Positions 35,513-43,680 of a stretch of 64,000 bases of DNA are shown here, one piece after another (position 1 is the first letter of the stretch; every line of letters begins with the position of its first letter). A model generated the notes under the pieces. The model made no database searches. It was not told the origin of the DNA and saw only the letters and a list, made by a program, of their open reading frames with translations. Source of the stretch: AP-15 sp963790875. GTDB lineage: Bacteria > Pseudomonadota > Alphaproteobacteria > ATCC43930 > CGMCC-115725. The translations under genes and the position numbers were made by a program. The DNA lies in contig CAWBQT010000003.1 in NCBI GenBank assembly GCA_963790875.1, positions 1,178,001 to 1,242,000 of the forward strand. The letters are read 5' to 3'.

Positions 35513-36178
35513 ATGATCGACAAGCGGGTGCGCGATCTCGCCGCCGCGGTCGCCGGGGTCAGGGACGGATCCGTCGTGCTATGCGCCGGCTTTGGCGGCG
35601 CCGGCCTGCCCGATGCGCTGTGCGAGGCCCTCGTCGAGCAGGGCGCGCGCGACCTGACGATCGTCGCCAACAACGCCGGCGTCGGGCGCAGCGGGCTCGC
35701 GGCGCTGCTCGCCGCCGGCCAGGTCAGGAAAATCATGTGCTCGTTTCCGCGCAGCGCCGGCAGCGTCGTATTCGAGGAACTCTATGCGGCCGGCAGGATC
35801 GAGCTCGAACTCCTGCCGCAAGGCACGTTGAGCGAGCGGATGCGCTGCGCTGCGGCCGGGCTCGGCGGCTTTTATTCGCCGGTCGCGGTCGGCACGCGCC
35901 TCGCCGAAGGCAAGGAGCACCGCGAGATCGACGGGCGCCTCTATGTGCTGGAAAAGCCGCTCAAGGGCGATGTGGCGCTGCTCGCGGCCGACCGCGCCGA
36001 CCGTTGGGGCAACCTCACCTACCGCAAATCGGCGCGCAACTTCAACCCGACGATGGCGATGGCGGCCGATCTCGCGATCGCCCAGGTGCGCCATGTCGTC
36101 GAATTGGGCGAACTCGATCCTGAGAGGATCATCACCCCCGGCATCTTTATCGACCGCATCGTCCAGGTCGCGTTTTAG
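35513..36178 (+). CDS. 3-oxoacid CoA-transferase, subunit A
   Basis: 221 residues. The glycine-rich CoA-binding start (GSVVLCAGFGGAGLPDALCEAL) and KIMCSFPRSAGS, LELLPQGTLSERMRCAAAGLGGFYSP are typical of the A subunit of class I CoA-transferases (ScoA/PcaI). It pairs with the B subunit at 36370 to move CoA from succinyl-CoA to a 3-oxoacid. Unusually, 190 bases containing an inverted-repeat element separate the two subunit genes. Confidence 0.9.
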   Translation: MIDKRVRDLAAAVAGVRDGSVVLCAGFGGAGLPDALCEALVEQGARDLTIVANNAGVGRSGLAALLAAGQVRKIMCSFPRSAGSVVFEELYAAGRIELELLPQGTLSERMRCAAAGLGGFYSPVAVGTRLAEGKEHREIDGRLYVLEKPLKGDVALLAADRADRWGNLTYRKSARNFNPTMAMAADLAIAQVRHVVELGELDPERIITPGIFIDRIVQVAF

Positions 36179-36185
36179 GTCATGC

Positions 36186-36348
36186 CACAATGAGTCAGTG
36201 AGATGACGAGAGGCTTCCCGCGAAGGGCGCCGGGCGTTTCGCAGAGTACGCGAAGGTCATACGAATTTTCTCCCTGTACCTTGCCTATCCATTGCGTCCT
36301 CCGCGGTAAGATGTTCTTTTGTTCTCGTTGTCTCACTGCCTCATTGTG
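36186..36348. mobile_element. MITE-like element between the CoA-transferase subunit genes
   Basis: 163 bp bounded by 26-base imperfect inverted repeats: the left end starts CACAATGAGTCAGTGAGA and the right end, read on the other strand, starts CACAATGAGGCAGTGAGA; 23 of 26 positions match. The interior has no gene. It contains phrases such as TTCGCGTACTCTGCGAAA on the minus strand, as seen in dispersed repeats. Its position inside what is normally a tightly coupled gene pair suggests insertion. Confidence 0.5.
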
Positions 36349-36369
36349 AACGGCTGCTGGAGGGGACCG

Positions 36370-37038
36370 ATGCCGCTCAAACGTCGCCAAATCGCCTGGC
36401 GAGCTGCCCAGGACCTCGCCGACGGCGCCTATGTCAATCTCGGGATCGGCCTCCCGACCCTGGTGTCCGACTTCATTCCGGCCGATCGCGAGATCGTGCT
36501 GCACAGCGAGAACGGCATCTTGGGCGTCGGCCCGGCACCCGGGGCGAATGAGGTCGATCCGGACCTGATCAACGCCGGCAAGCAGCCGATCACGCTCGTC
36601 ACCGGCGGCAGCTATGTGCATCACACCGACTCGTTCCTGATGATCCGCGGCGGGCATCTCGATCTCGCCTTGCTCGGCGCCTTCGAGGTCGCCGAAAACG
36701 GCGATCTCGCCAATTGGACGACCGACGACCCCGGGTTTCCGCCCGGCGTCGGCGGGGCGATGGATCTGGCGGTCGGCGCCAAGGAGATCCGCGTCCTCGT
36801 CGAGCACACGACAAAATCGGGTGTGCCGCGCATCCGCCGGCGCTGCACGTATCCGTTGACCGCCGCGGCGGCGGTGCGGCGGATCTACACCGACCTCGCG
36901 GTCCTCGACGTGACCCCGGAGGGCCTCGTCGTGCGCGAGATCGCCGACGACATCGACTTCCCACAATTGCAGGCCAAGACCGACGCCCCTCTGCGCCCGG
37001 CCCCCGCCATCAAGCCGCTGCGCGCCCCGCCGGTCTAG
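36370..37038 (+). CDS. 3-oxoacid CoA-transferase, subunit B
   Basis: 222 residues. The catalytic glutamate that forms the CoA thioester lies in HSENGILGVGP, and VNLGIGLPTLVSDFI and LLGAFEVAENGDLANW are family segments. The ATG at 36370 has GGAGGGG eight bases upstream, so it can be translated independently of subunit A. It completes the transferase. Confidence 0.92.
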   Translation: MPLKRRQIAWRAAQDLADGAYVNLGIGLPTLVSDFIPADREIVLHSENGILGVGPAPGANEVDPDLINAGKQPITLVTGGSYVHHTDSFLMIRGGHLDLALLGAFEVAENGDLANWTTDDPGFPPGVGGAMDLAVGAKEIRVLVEHTTKSGVPRIRRRCTYPLTAAAAVRRIYTDLAVLDVTPEGLVVREIADDIDFPQLQAKTDAPLRPAPAIKPLRAPPV

Positions 37039-37217
37039 GGGCTCGGCCTGACATCAGCCTCAGAGGATGTGAAAGCTTTTACAGCCTGCCATGAAAATAA
37101 GATGTCATCCTCGTGCCTTGTAGCCGAGGCGATTGAGGCGGCGAACGGCCCGCGTGCCTACAGCCTTCGCCGCATTTTCATCGATCGTGGTGCGCGGCCG
37201 GCCGCGCTGGTTGTCTC

Positions 37218-38426
37218 TCAGTCGTAGCCGGGTGTCTCTAGCATCGGCGGGTCGGCGACTTCGATCAGTTCGCCGCGGCCGAAACCGTTGAATTGGGTGC
37301 GCAGGCAGGCGCCGTAGGCGCCGAGCTGACCGAGTTCGATCCAGTCGCTCTCGTGCATGTCCGCGGGCAGGCGAAATGGCCCCCTCATCCGGTCGGCGCT
37401 ATCGCAGGTCGGCCCAAACAGCTCGAAATCGGCCGCCGGCGTCGCTGCGGCTACTTTGCCGAGGCGGATGCGCCGCGCCGGAAAGCGCCAGCCGAGGGCT
37501 CCGGCATCGCTGAGAGTGCCGTAGACTCCGTCGTTGACGAACAGCGTCTGCCCGCGCCGCAACTGCACCTGGACGACGACCGAGGCGCCGCCGGCGGCGA
37601 GCGCGCGGCCCGGCTCGGCCCACAGCCGCACATTTTCCGGAAAGCTGCGCGCCGCGCCGGCGATCGCCGCGACATAGGCGGCAAGCGGCGGCGGTTCGCT
37701 GTCCGGATAGCTGACCGGGAAACCGCCGCCGACATCGACGACCTCGACGGCGACGCCGGCTTCCGCGACCGTCGCGGCGGCGAGCGCGATGGCGCGCGCA
37801 TAGGCCGCCGGATCCAGGCATTGCGAGCCGACGTGGAAAGAAAGGCCGAGCCGGGCGGCGTGCGGCCGCGCCTGGCGCAGCAACCCGACGGCAACGTCGT
37901 ACGACGCACCGAACTTTCCCGAAAGATCGTAAACGGCCTCGCCCTTCGGCAAGCCGAGGCGCACGAACAGCCCGAGCCGCGGCGGGGCGCCGACGAGCCC
38001 GACCGGGACCGTATCCTGCAGGATCTTCGCCAGCTCGTCGGCGCTGTCGAGCGCGAAGTCGGTCACGCGATGCCGGTGAAACGCCTCGCGGATCGCCGGG
38101 CGCGCCTTGACCGGATGCATGAAATGGATCTCTGCGAGCGGCAGGTATTTCCGGACGAGCCCGATCTCGGCAAGCGAGGCGCAATCGAAATGCCGCACGC
38201 CGCCGTTCCACAGCGCGCGCAGCACGCGCGGATCGGGGTTGCACTTGACGGCATAGAGGACATCGCCCGGGAACGCGTCGACAAAATGTCGCGCCGCGGC
38301 GGCGATCGCCGCCGGGCGCAGGCACAGCAGCGGCTCGGCCGGCCGCAGCTGGGCGACGGCCGCGTCGACCGAAGGGAGAGCGGCGCGCGCAGCGGCGCGG
38401 CCGGAAACGAGGCGAAACTTTGCCAT
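37218..38426 (-). CDS. Ornithine decarboxylase-type PLP enzyme (group IV)
   Basis: 402 residues, fold III PLP decarboxylase. PLP-lysine in LYAVKCNPDP, then HVGSQC, the glycine loop DVGGGFPVSYPD, AEPGRAL, and the active-site Cys-Asp in FGPTCDSADRM; the end WIELGQLGAYG..TQFNGFG matches eukaryotic-type ODC rather than diaminopimelate decarboxylase. It makes putrescine from ornithine. ATG at 38426 is preceded by GGAGG that can be sequestered in a hairpin; an in-frame ATG at 38456 is an alternative. A short leader ORF with its own ribosome-binding site lies upstream. Confidence 0.9.
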   Translation of the reverse strand: MAKFRLVSGRAAARAALPSVDAAVAQLRPAEPLLCLRPAAIAAAARHFVDAFPGDVLYAVKCNPDPRVLRALWNGGVRHFDCASLAEIGLVRKYLPLAEIHFMHPVKARPAIREAFHRHRVTDFALDSADELAKILQDTVPVGLVGAPPRLGLFVRLGLPKGEAVYDLSGKFGASYDVAVGLLRQARPHAARLGLSFHVGSQCLDPAAYARAIALAAATVAEAGVAVEVVDVGGGFPVSYPDSEPPPLAAYVAAIAGAARSFPENVRLWAEPGRALAAGGASVVVQVQLRRGQTLFVNDGVYGTLSDAGALGWRFPARRIRLGKVAAATPAADFELFGPTCDSADRMRGPFRLPADMHESDWIELGQLGAYGACLRTQFNGFGRGELIEVADPPMLETPGYD

Positions 38427-38434
38427 CGCACGAT

Positions 38435-38450
38435 CCTCCGAACCAGGAGG
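38435..38450 (-). promoter_or_regulatory. Hairpin masking the ornithine decarboxylase ribosome-binding site
   Basis: On the minus strand CCTCC, a six-base loop and GGAGG form a five-pair stem. The GGAGG is the ribosome-binding site of the decarboxylase ATG at 38426, so the stem would hide it. Confidence 0.5.
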
Positions 38451-38508
38451 CGACATGCCCGCGCCGCGCAAACCGCGCGCCCGGTGCGGGATGACCGATC
38501 GGGGTTGG

Positions 38509-38534
38509 GCTGCGGGGCGGAACCGCCCCGCAGC
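38509..38534 (-). promoter_or_regulatory. Perfect GC-rich hairpin in the decarboxylase leader
   Basis: GCTGCGGGGCGG, two bases, then the exact complement CCGCCCCGCAGC: a 12-base-pair inverted repeat. It begins one base after the stop codon of the leader ORF, so a ribosome on that stop would melt it. No U tract follows, so it is not a classical terminator. Confidence 0.55.
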
Positions 38535-38535
38535 G

Positions 38536-38577
38536 TCAGACGATCGTGCGAGAACTTCGCAATGCGTGCCGGATCAT
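38536..38577 (-). CDS. Candidate 13-residue leader peptide of ornithine decarboxylase
   Basis: MIRHALRSSRTIV, ATG at 38577 and TGA at 38536-38538, with AAGGGA eight bases before the ATG. Three of 13 residues are Arg. It lies immediately upstream of the hairpin at 38509-38534, in the 5' leader of ornithine decarboxylase. Ornithine decarboxylase genes are known to be controlled by leader peptides (SpeFL in enterobacteria) and by an alphaproteobacterial RNA motif named speF; whether this one belongs to either is not shown. Confidence 0.45.
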   Translation of the reverse strand: MIRHALRSSRTIV

Positions 38578-39063
38578 AGCCGTTTCCCTTAAGGACGCCG
38601 GCCCACGGGTGACCGGCTCGACCGAAAGAGACGCGTTACGTCGTAGCGGCACCCCAGAAGGGTCCTAGGCACGTGCGATTGCGTCGGAGCCGTTAGATGG
38701 GCAAATCGGCCGCCGATGCAAGATGGTCGGGAAAATCTTCAGCAGAAGGCGGGGGGCGAACTCGGGCGGTAATCTGGAAATCATATCCTCGTGGTCGGAG
38801 TGTTTTCTCCGAGGTGAAGCGCGGTAGCGTGTCACGGTCTGGGTAACCGATCGCGAGCATCGGAGGTGCAGCAAACCAACTACGACCCGTCCTGCCCAGT
38901 TCTTCCCAATGGATCGAATTGCCCATAGCTGAGCCTGCCGCGAATACCCTCTTGTCCTTCCAGACCGACGCTCCTTTAATCGCGCGCTTGCTACAGATCG
39001 GTCGTCCATCCTGGCCGGGGGGACGCAGCCAGCAAAACCGCGAACGCAAGAAGGAGGGAGGAA
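38578..39063. other. Intergenic region between divergent decarboxylase and GlcG-like genes
   Basis: 486 bases. It must hold the promoters of both genes. Open frames here have no recognisable protein features. Nothing else supported. Confidence 0.3.
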
Positions 39064-39589
39064 ATGAGGCCAATTTTGCCGAGCTTTGTTGGGCGGTGCG
39101 ATCTGTGTTGCCTTTGCTGGCCCTTGCGAGACGGCCGGGGCCGAGGGATTGCTCAATCTGCAGAGGTTGTCGGCGACGCTCGCCAATCAACTGGTCGGCG
39201 ATGCGGTGGCCAGTTGCGCCCAGCAGGGTTACGCCGTCACCGCAACCGTCGTTGATCTCGACGGAGTTCGTCAGGCGGTGGTGCGCGGCAACGGCGCGCC
39301 GATCCACACGGTCGACCTCTCGTTTTACAAAGCCTATTCGGCGGCGTCGCTGACCCTCGCACGCAAGGAAGGCAGTACCAAGGAAGTCGCGGCTCGGATG
39401 AGCAAGACCCCGCCGAGCACATTGCCGCCGACCATGCTGCCGAATGTGACCTATGCTGTCGGAGGCGTGACGATCATCGCCGGTGGGACCGCGGTCGGCG
39501 CCATCGGCGTCAGCGGGGCTCCGGGCGGTAATTTCGACGACGCCTGCGCACGTGCCGCTATCGCAAAGATCCAGGATCAGCTGAAATAA
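39064..39589 (+). pseudogene. GlcG/HbpS-family haem-binding protein, frameshifted in the signal peptide
   Basis: From about 39086 the frame encodes a GlcG-type domain (ATVVDLDGVRQAVVRGNGAP, TLARKEGSTKEVAARM, GGVTIIAGGTAVGAIGVSGAPGG). The strong ribosome-binding site (AAGGAGGGAGG) precedes an ATG at 39064 in another frame. Reading from that ATG gives MRPILPSFVG, and removal of one G in the GGG at 39091-39093 continues it as GAICVAFAGPC, a normal signal peptide. A TTG at 39086 is the only in-frame start and has no ribosome-binding site. So either a one-base insertion broke the gene or the base is an error. Confidence 0.7.
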
Positions 39590-39632
39590 TGCGCGTCGCC
39601 AATCGCAGCATCCGAAGGATCCCTTTGATCGC

Positions 39633-39797
39633 ATGAAGCTCAGCGCACGCAATCGGCTCAAAGGCAGGATCGTCGCGGTGACCAAGGGGCAGACGACTGG
39701 GCATGTCCGCATGATCACCGCCGTGTCGGTCATCGTGGCAGTGCTGATCGGTGGGATCGAGGGACTTGGTCCGATCGGCGACCGAAGGCACCGATAA
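39633..39797 (+). pseudogene. Molybdopterin-binding (Mop/TOBE) domain remnant
   Basis: 54 codons. The first 26 residues, starting MKLSARNRLKGRIVAVTKG, are an excellent match to the start of the small Mop/TOBE molybdate-binding proteins. After HVRM the match fades, and the frame ends at IEGLGPIGDRRHR, short of the usual VTAVIKASDVM end. It is probably a decayed copy. It follows the GlcG-like gene by 44 bases. Confidence 0.55.
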
Positions 39798-39910
39798 AGT
39801 GCTTGACCACGCCCCCGGTAACGCTGGCGATAAAGCGGTCGAGAAACAAATTGTGGGCGATCGCCACCGTGATGCTGGCGATCAATGCTCCGGCCATCAT
39901 ACCGCCTCGG

Positions 39911-41304
39911 CTAAACTGCCCGAACCCGCCCCGGCGAGGACTCCGGCGCCGTCAGGTCGCTGTCGATCTGCTCGATCGAGCGGCGGCTTGTCTCAAAGCC
40001 GATGAACCAGAAGGCAAAGGCGCCCAGCACGTACCAGAAGGCGAAGTAGGCGAAGCCCGGGACGAGCGCATCGAGCGTCGCTGCCGGCTTGACGTAGTTG
40101 GACGCGCCGGCGATCAGCGCAAGCCCGGCGGGACCGATGAACTTGCCGAGATTGCCGATGCCATAGACGAGGCCCATGCCGCTGCCGCGCAAGCGCCCCG
40201 GCCACAGCTCGCCCATATAGGGGCCGACGATCGAGTAGTTGCCGCTGCCGAAGAAGCTCTGCAGCAGCAGCATGACGCAGAACATCGACATGCCGGCGAT
40301 GAAGGCGCTGTGCATATAGCCGGCAAGCGCCATGCATATCGCGGCGGTCAGGCAGCTGAACACGCCCGAGGCGCGTCGCCCCCACGCATCCGACAGCCAC
40401 GAGCACAGGAAGCGCCCGGCAATCGCCGACAGCGCGATCCAGATTCCCAGTCGGGATGCTTCGCGCGGCGTGATCTTGAGCACCATCACGAGCAAGGTCA
40501 CCTGCCACAACCCCAGTCCAACGCCGCCCGTCTGGCTGAGGCCGGTCAGAGCGCCGGCGAAGATGCTGCGCGGATATCTGAACAGCTCGAGCCAGCGAGT
40601 GTGCTCGACCGTCGGCGGCACCGCCGGCAATGCGATGTCTTTCGGGTCAATTTGTAAGGCCCAGGCGAGCGACCGGCGCGCCTCTTCGAAGCGCCCCAGG
40701 CGCATCAGCCAGTACGGCGATTCCGGGACCCGGCGCGGATGTACAGAGTCAGCAGCGCCGGCAGCAATCCGACGGCAAACAGCCCGCGCCAGCCGATATA
40801 GGGCGTGGCAAAGGCGGCCAGCACCGCGCCGAGCAGAGAACCCGCCGGCAACATCGTCGTCGTCAGACCGGTCAGCCAGCCGCGTTTGGCGGCAGGTACG
40901 AATTCCTGAATGATCGTAATATCGACCGAATACATCCCGGTCACGCCGAAACCGACAAAAAACCGGCAGACCACCAGATAGATCCATGCGTGTTCGGGGG
41001 TCAGCGCCATCGCCCCGGTCGCGATCGAGGTGTTGAGGACCGTGCCAATCATCGCTTTGCGCCGTCCGATCTTGTCGGCCGCCCAGCCCCACAGCAGCGA
41101 GCCGAACGGCGCGCTGATGCCCGAGGCAAGCAGGATCAATCCCGATTCCCCGAAGGTCAGGCGCCAATCTTTGACGATGAACGCCAGCACGAAGGCGATC
41201 AGCCCAAAGTCGAAGAAATCCAGCATGTCGCCGAGCGTCGCGGCGCCGGCGATCAACCATTGGTTTTTTGTCAATTTCGTTTGCTGGTCGAGTTCCTGAA
41301 GCAT
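39911..41304 (-). pseudogene. MFS transporter (AAHS-like), single-base frameshift
   Basis: Two overlapping frames together make one twelve-helix MFS protein. The N-terminal half starts MLQELDQQTKLTKNQW at 41304 (GGGAGGAAG upstream) and runs to LLPALLTLYIR. The second half continues RRVPESPYWLMRLGRFEEAR in the next frame to the end at 39911. The join is near 40730 in GCGCCGGGTCCC, where adding one C restores the frame. Either a pseudogene or a base-calling error. Helix 1 (LDFFDFGLIAFVL) and PESPYW mark it as sugar/aromatic-acid porter type. Confidence 0.75.
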
Positions 41305-41382
41305 CGCGCTTCCTCCCGGACGCAGCTCGGCGGCATGACGGTTGAGCCGCTCCTCAGCCTGCGCAGAAGCATCGGCCACGTC

Positions 41383-41610
41383 TTACTTTGGCGCGACGTC
41401 ACTCGCGGCCGACGACGCCGGTGTCATGACGCAGACGTTCACATGAATGGCCGGCAGCCTGACCACCAGCGCGAAAAGACAGGTGATATAAAGGACAAGC
41501 AAACCGATCGCGATGGCGAGCAGGTACGGATTGAGTTGGCCGACCGTATGGTCGAACCGACGCAACAGCCGCTTCGATCGATGATGATCACGAGGCGAAA
41601 TAGGCGGCAT
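41383..41610 (-). CDS. Small single-pass membrane protein
   Basis: 75 residues with one strong membrane helix (YLLAIAIGLLVLYITCLFAL) preceded by HTVGQLNP. No strong ribosome-binding site. It lies 78 bases upstream of the frameshifted MFS gene, on the same strand, and could be its small partner. Family not recognised. Confidence 0.45.
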   Translation of the reverse strand: MPPISPRDHHRSKRLLRRFDHTVGQLNPYLLAIAIGLLVLYITCLFALVVRLPAIHVNVCVMTPASSAASDVAPK

Positions 41611-41634
41611 TGCCGTCTGCCCAGTCGCCCTACG

Positions 41635-41796
41635 TCAGGCCGGTTCCGGAACCGCTCCGCCGGCGCCGGCCGGCGACATCTGGGAAACCGCATCGCCGGT
41701 GCGCCGGTGGCGCGCCGGCACGGTGGCGATCGGATCGCGCCCAAGCACATGATCGGCGGCGGCTGGCGACATGCCGACAGAAGGAGTTGCCATCAT
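41635..41796 (-). CDS. Possible small protein (53 residues)
   Basis: ATGATG at 41796 with GGAGAAAG five bases upstream; Pro/Ala-rich sequence without recognised domain (MMATPSVGMSPAAADHVL start). Same strand as and just before the 75-residue membrane protein. The good ribosome-binding site is the only support. Confidence 0.3.
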   Translation of the reverse strand: MMATPSVGMSPAAADHVLGRDPIATVPARHRRTGDAVSQMSPAGAGGAVPEPA

Positions 41797-42254
41797 GACG
41801 CTTTCTCCGTCGACGGCTGGGCCGCCAATGCGGCTCAGCTGCGCCCCGCGCCTCTCTTATAGCCGCGCAGACTCTTGCCGGCCGGAGCTCGCAGCTGCGC
41901 AGGTTATCGATGCCGACAGGCAGCGTCTTTTCCCTGGACTAATGATCTAGATCAAAAAGAATTGGGCCCGAGGTTGTGCCGGTTGTGTCGGAGCCCTCCA
42001 GGCCGCGCGATGTCCGAGCCCCACCCCCCCATCGAGCCCGTCGAGGGGCCGGGGTGTAGGCATCAGCGCGCCTTAATTCGGATCAATGATCTGCATCAGC
42101 TCCGCTCGCTAACGCTACTGGAACAGGGCGGCGGGCCGGTTGGTGGCAGGGCGCGCTCGAAGTTCGCGAACCGGGCGCTCGCCGCCGCCATTCGCCCAAG
42201 CGGCTGTTCCGGCGCCTCGACTTGGCGGCGGGTCGCTCAATTGGAGCATAGAGC
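41797..42254. other. Intergenic region between divergent transporter loci
   Basis: 458 bases holding the FNR-type box. No other gene or RNA is supported. Confidence 0.3.
41942..41955. promoter_or_regulatory. FNR/FixK-type box
   Basis: ATGATCTAGATCAA matches the TTGAT-N4-ATCAA consensus at nine of ten positions. It lies 300 bases before the forward MFS gene and about 150 bases upstream of the small ORFs on the minus strand. It could make the divergent transporter genes oxygen-responsive; distance to a start is not ideal for the forward gene. Confidence 0.4.
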
Positions 42255-43651
42255 GTGACCAGTCACACGTCCGAAGATCTCTTGGCGTTGTTCGACAATG
42301 CGCCGCTCAATCGGCGTTACTGGACCACCTTCATCCTGATGTCGGCGGTTTTCGTCTTCGATTTTTTTGATTTTCTCGTGGTCGGCTATCTCCTGGCGGC
42401 GGTGGCGCGCGAGTGGCACCTGACCTACGGGCAATCGGCGGTGATCCTTTACAGCGGCGGCGTGGGCGCGATCGTCGGCGCCGTGCTGTTCGGCGCTTTC
42501 GCCGATGCCTGGGGACGCAAGCAGCAGATGGTAATCGGCACCTTCATCTGCGCCGTGAGCGCCGGATCGATCGCCTTCATCCCGGAAGGTTCGTGGCTGC
42601 TGTTCGCGATCCTGCGGTTTTTTGTCGGCGTCGGCCTGACCGCGGCGATAACGCCGTCGCTGACGGTCGTCGTCGAATTGACCCCGACCCGCTGCCGTAC
42701 AATGCCGACGAGCTTCTATGTCGTCTTCGCCTCCGCCGGCGGCTTTCTCGCGCCGGCGGTCTCGGCGGCCGTCATGGGCCTTATGGTTGGCGCCGCGTCG
42801 CCCTTTTGGGCTTTGTCGCGCTGGTCATCGGCATCCTGGTTTGGATCTTCACCCCGGAATCGGTGCGCTGGCTGGCCGCCAAAGGACGGTTTGCCGAAGC
42901 CCGCGCCGAGGTTGCCCGGCATCTCGGTCTGCCGCTCGATCGCGTGCCGCTGCCGACCGTGCCACCCGCGGCACCGCCGCGCGGGAACCTGCTCGATCTC
43001 TTGTCGCAGCCGCGGATGTTCTGGGAGACCATTCTGATCTGGGGAGGCTCGTCGACCGCCGGCTACGGCGTCTATCTGTGGGGGCCGACGATCGTCGCGC
43101 TGCTGCTCAAAGTGCCGGTGGCGCGGGCGGCAGCCTATTTTGTCTTCGTCTCGGGCGCCGGGGTGACCGGCAAGATCATCGTCACGCTGGTTGCGCCGCT
43201 GATCGGGCGTCGCCTGCTCGGTATCATCTGGGGGCTCGGCGGCGCCGCAGCACTTGCCCTTGCCGGGTACTACAATGCCGCGTTCGTCGGCGGGGTGCCG
43301 CTGATGGTGCTGCTGCTATGCGCCTCGACCTTCTGCATCGAGGGCGGCTTTTCCAATCTGGCGCCCTACACGGTCGAAAGCTATGGCGTCAGCCTCGGCG
43401 CCCGCTCCTCCGGCCTCGGCCAGACGGCAAACGGCGTGGGCAAGATCATCGGCCCGCTGAGCCTCGCACTGATCGCCGGCACGAGCCATCTGGTGTCGCC
43501 GCAACAGACCGCGGCGGCGGTGTTCCCCGCCTTCCTGTTTCTCGCCCTGTGCATGGCGCTGGTCGGGCTCTCCTTCCTGTTTCTCGGGGTCGAGACACAC
43601 GGCAAGACGATCGTCCTCGACCACGGCGGGGCGCACCGACACCGGGCATGA
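42255..43651 (+). pseudogene. MFS transporter, single-base frameshift
   Basis: The first frame from 42255 encodes helices 1-5 (FVFDFFDFLVVGYLLAAV, FGAFADAWGRKQQMVIG, LRFFVGVGLTAAITP) and runs to VMGLM at about 42785. The adjacent frame then continues GWRRVALLGFVALVIGILVW and FTPESVRWLAAKGRFAEAR through helix 12 to 43651. One missing G (ATGGTTGG for ATGGGTTGG) explains the break. The product would be a sugar-porter-like MFS related to the gene at 39911. Confidence 0.75.
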
Positions 43652-43680
43652 ACGCGCCGGCTGCCCGCCGGTGGCGCCGA

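Noticed and set aside
37110..37217. Minus-strand frame reading NQRGRPRTTIDENAAKAVGTR
   Set aside because: It looks protein-like (perhaps a transposase or regulator tail) but has no start, runs into the decarboxylase gene and matches no family I can name.
38693..39733. 346-codon minus-strand open frame over the GlcG-like gene
   Set aside because: No protein features; antisense to the GlcG domain, which is clearly conserved.
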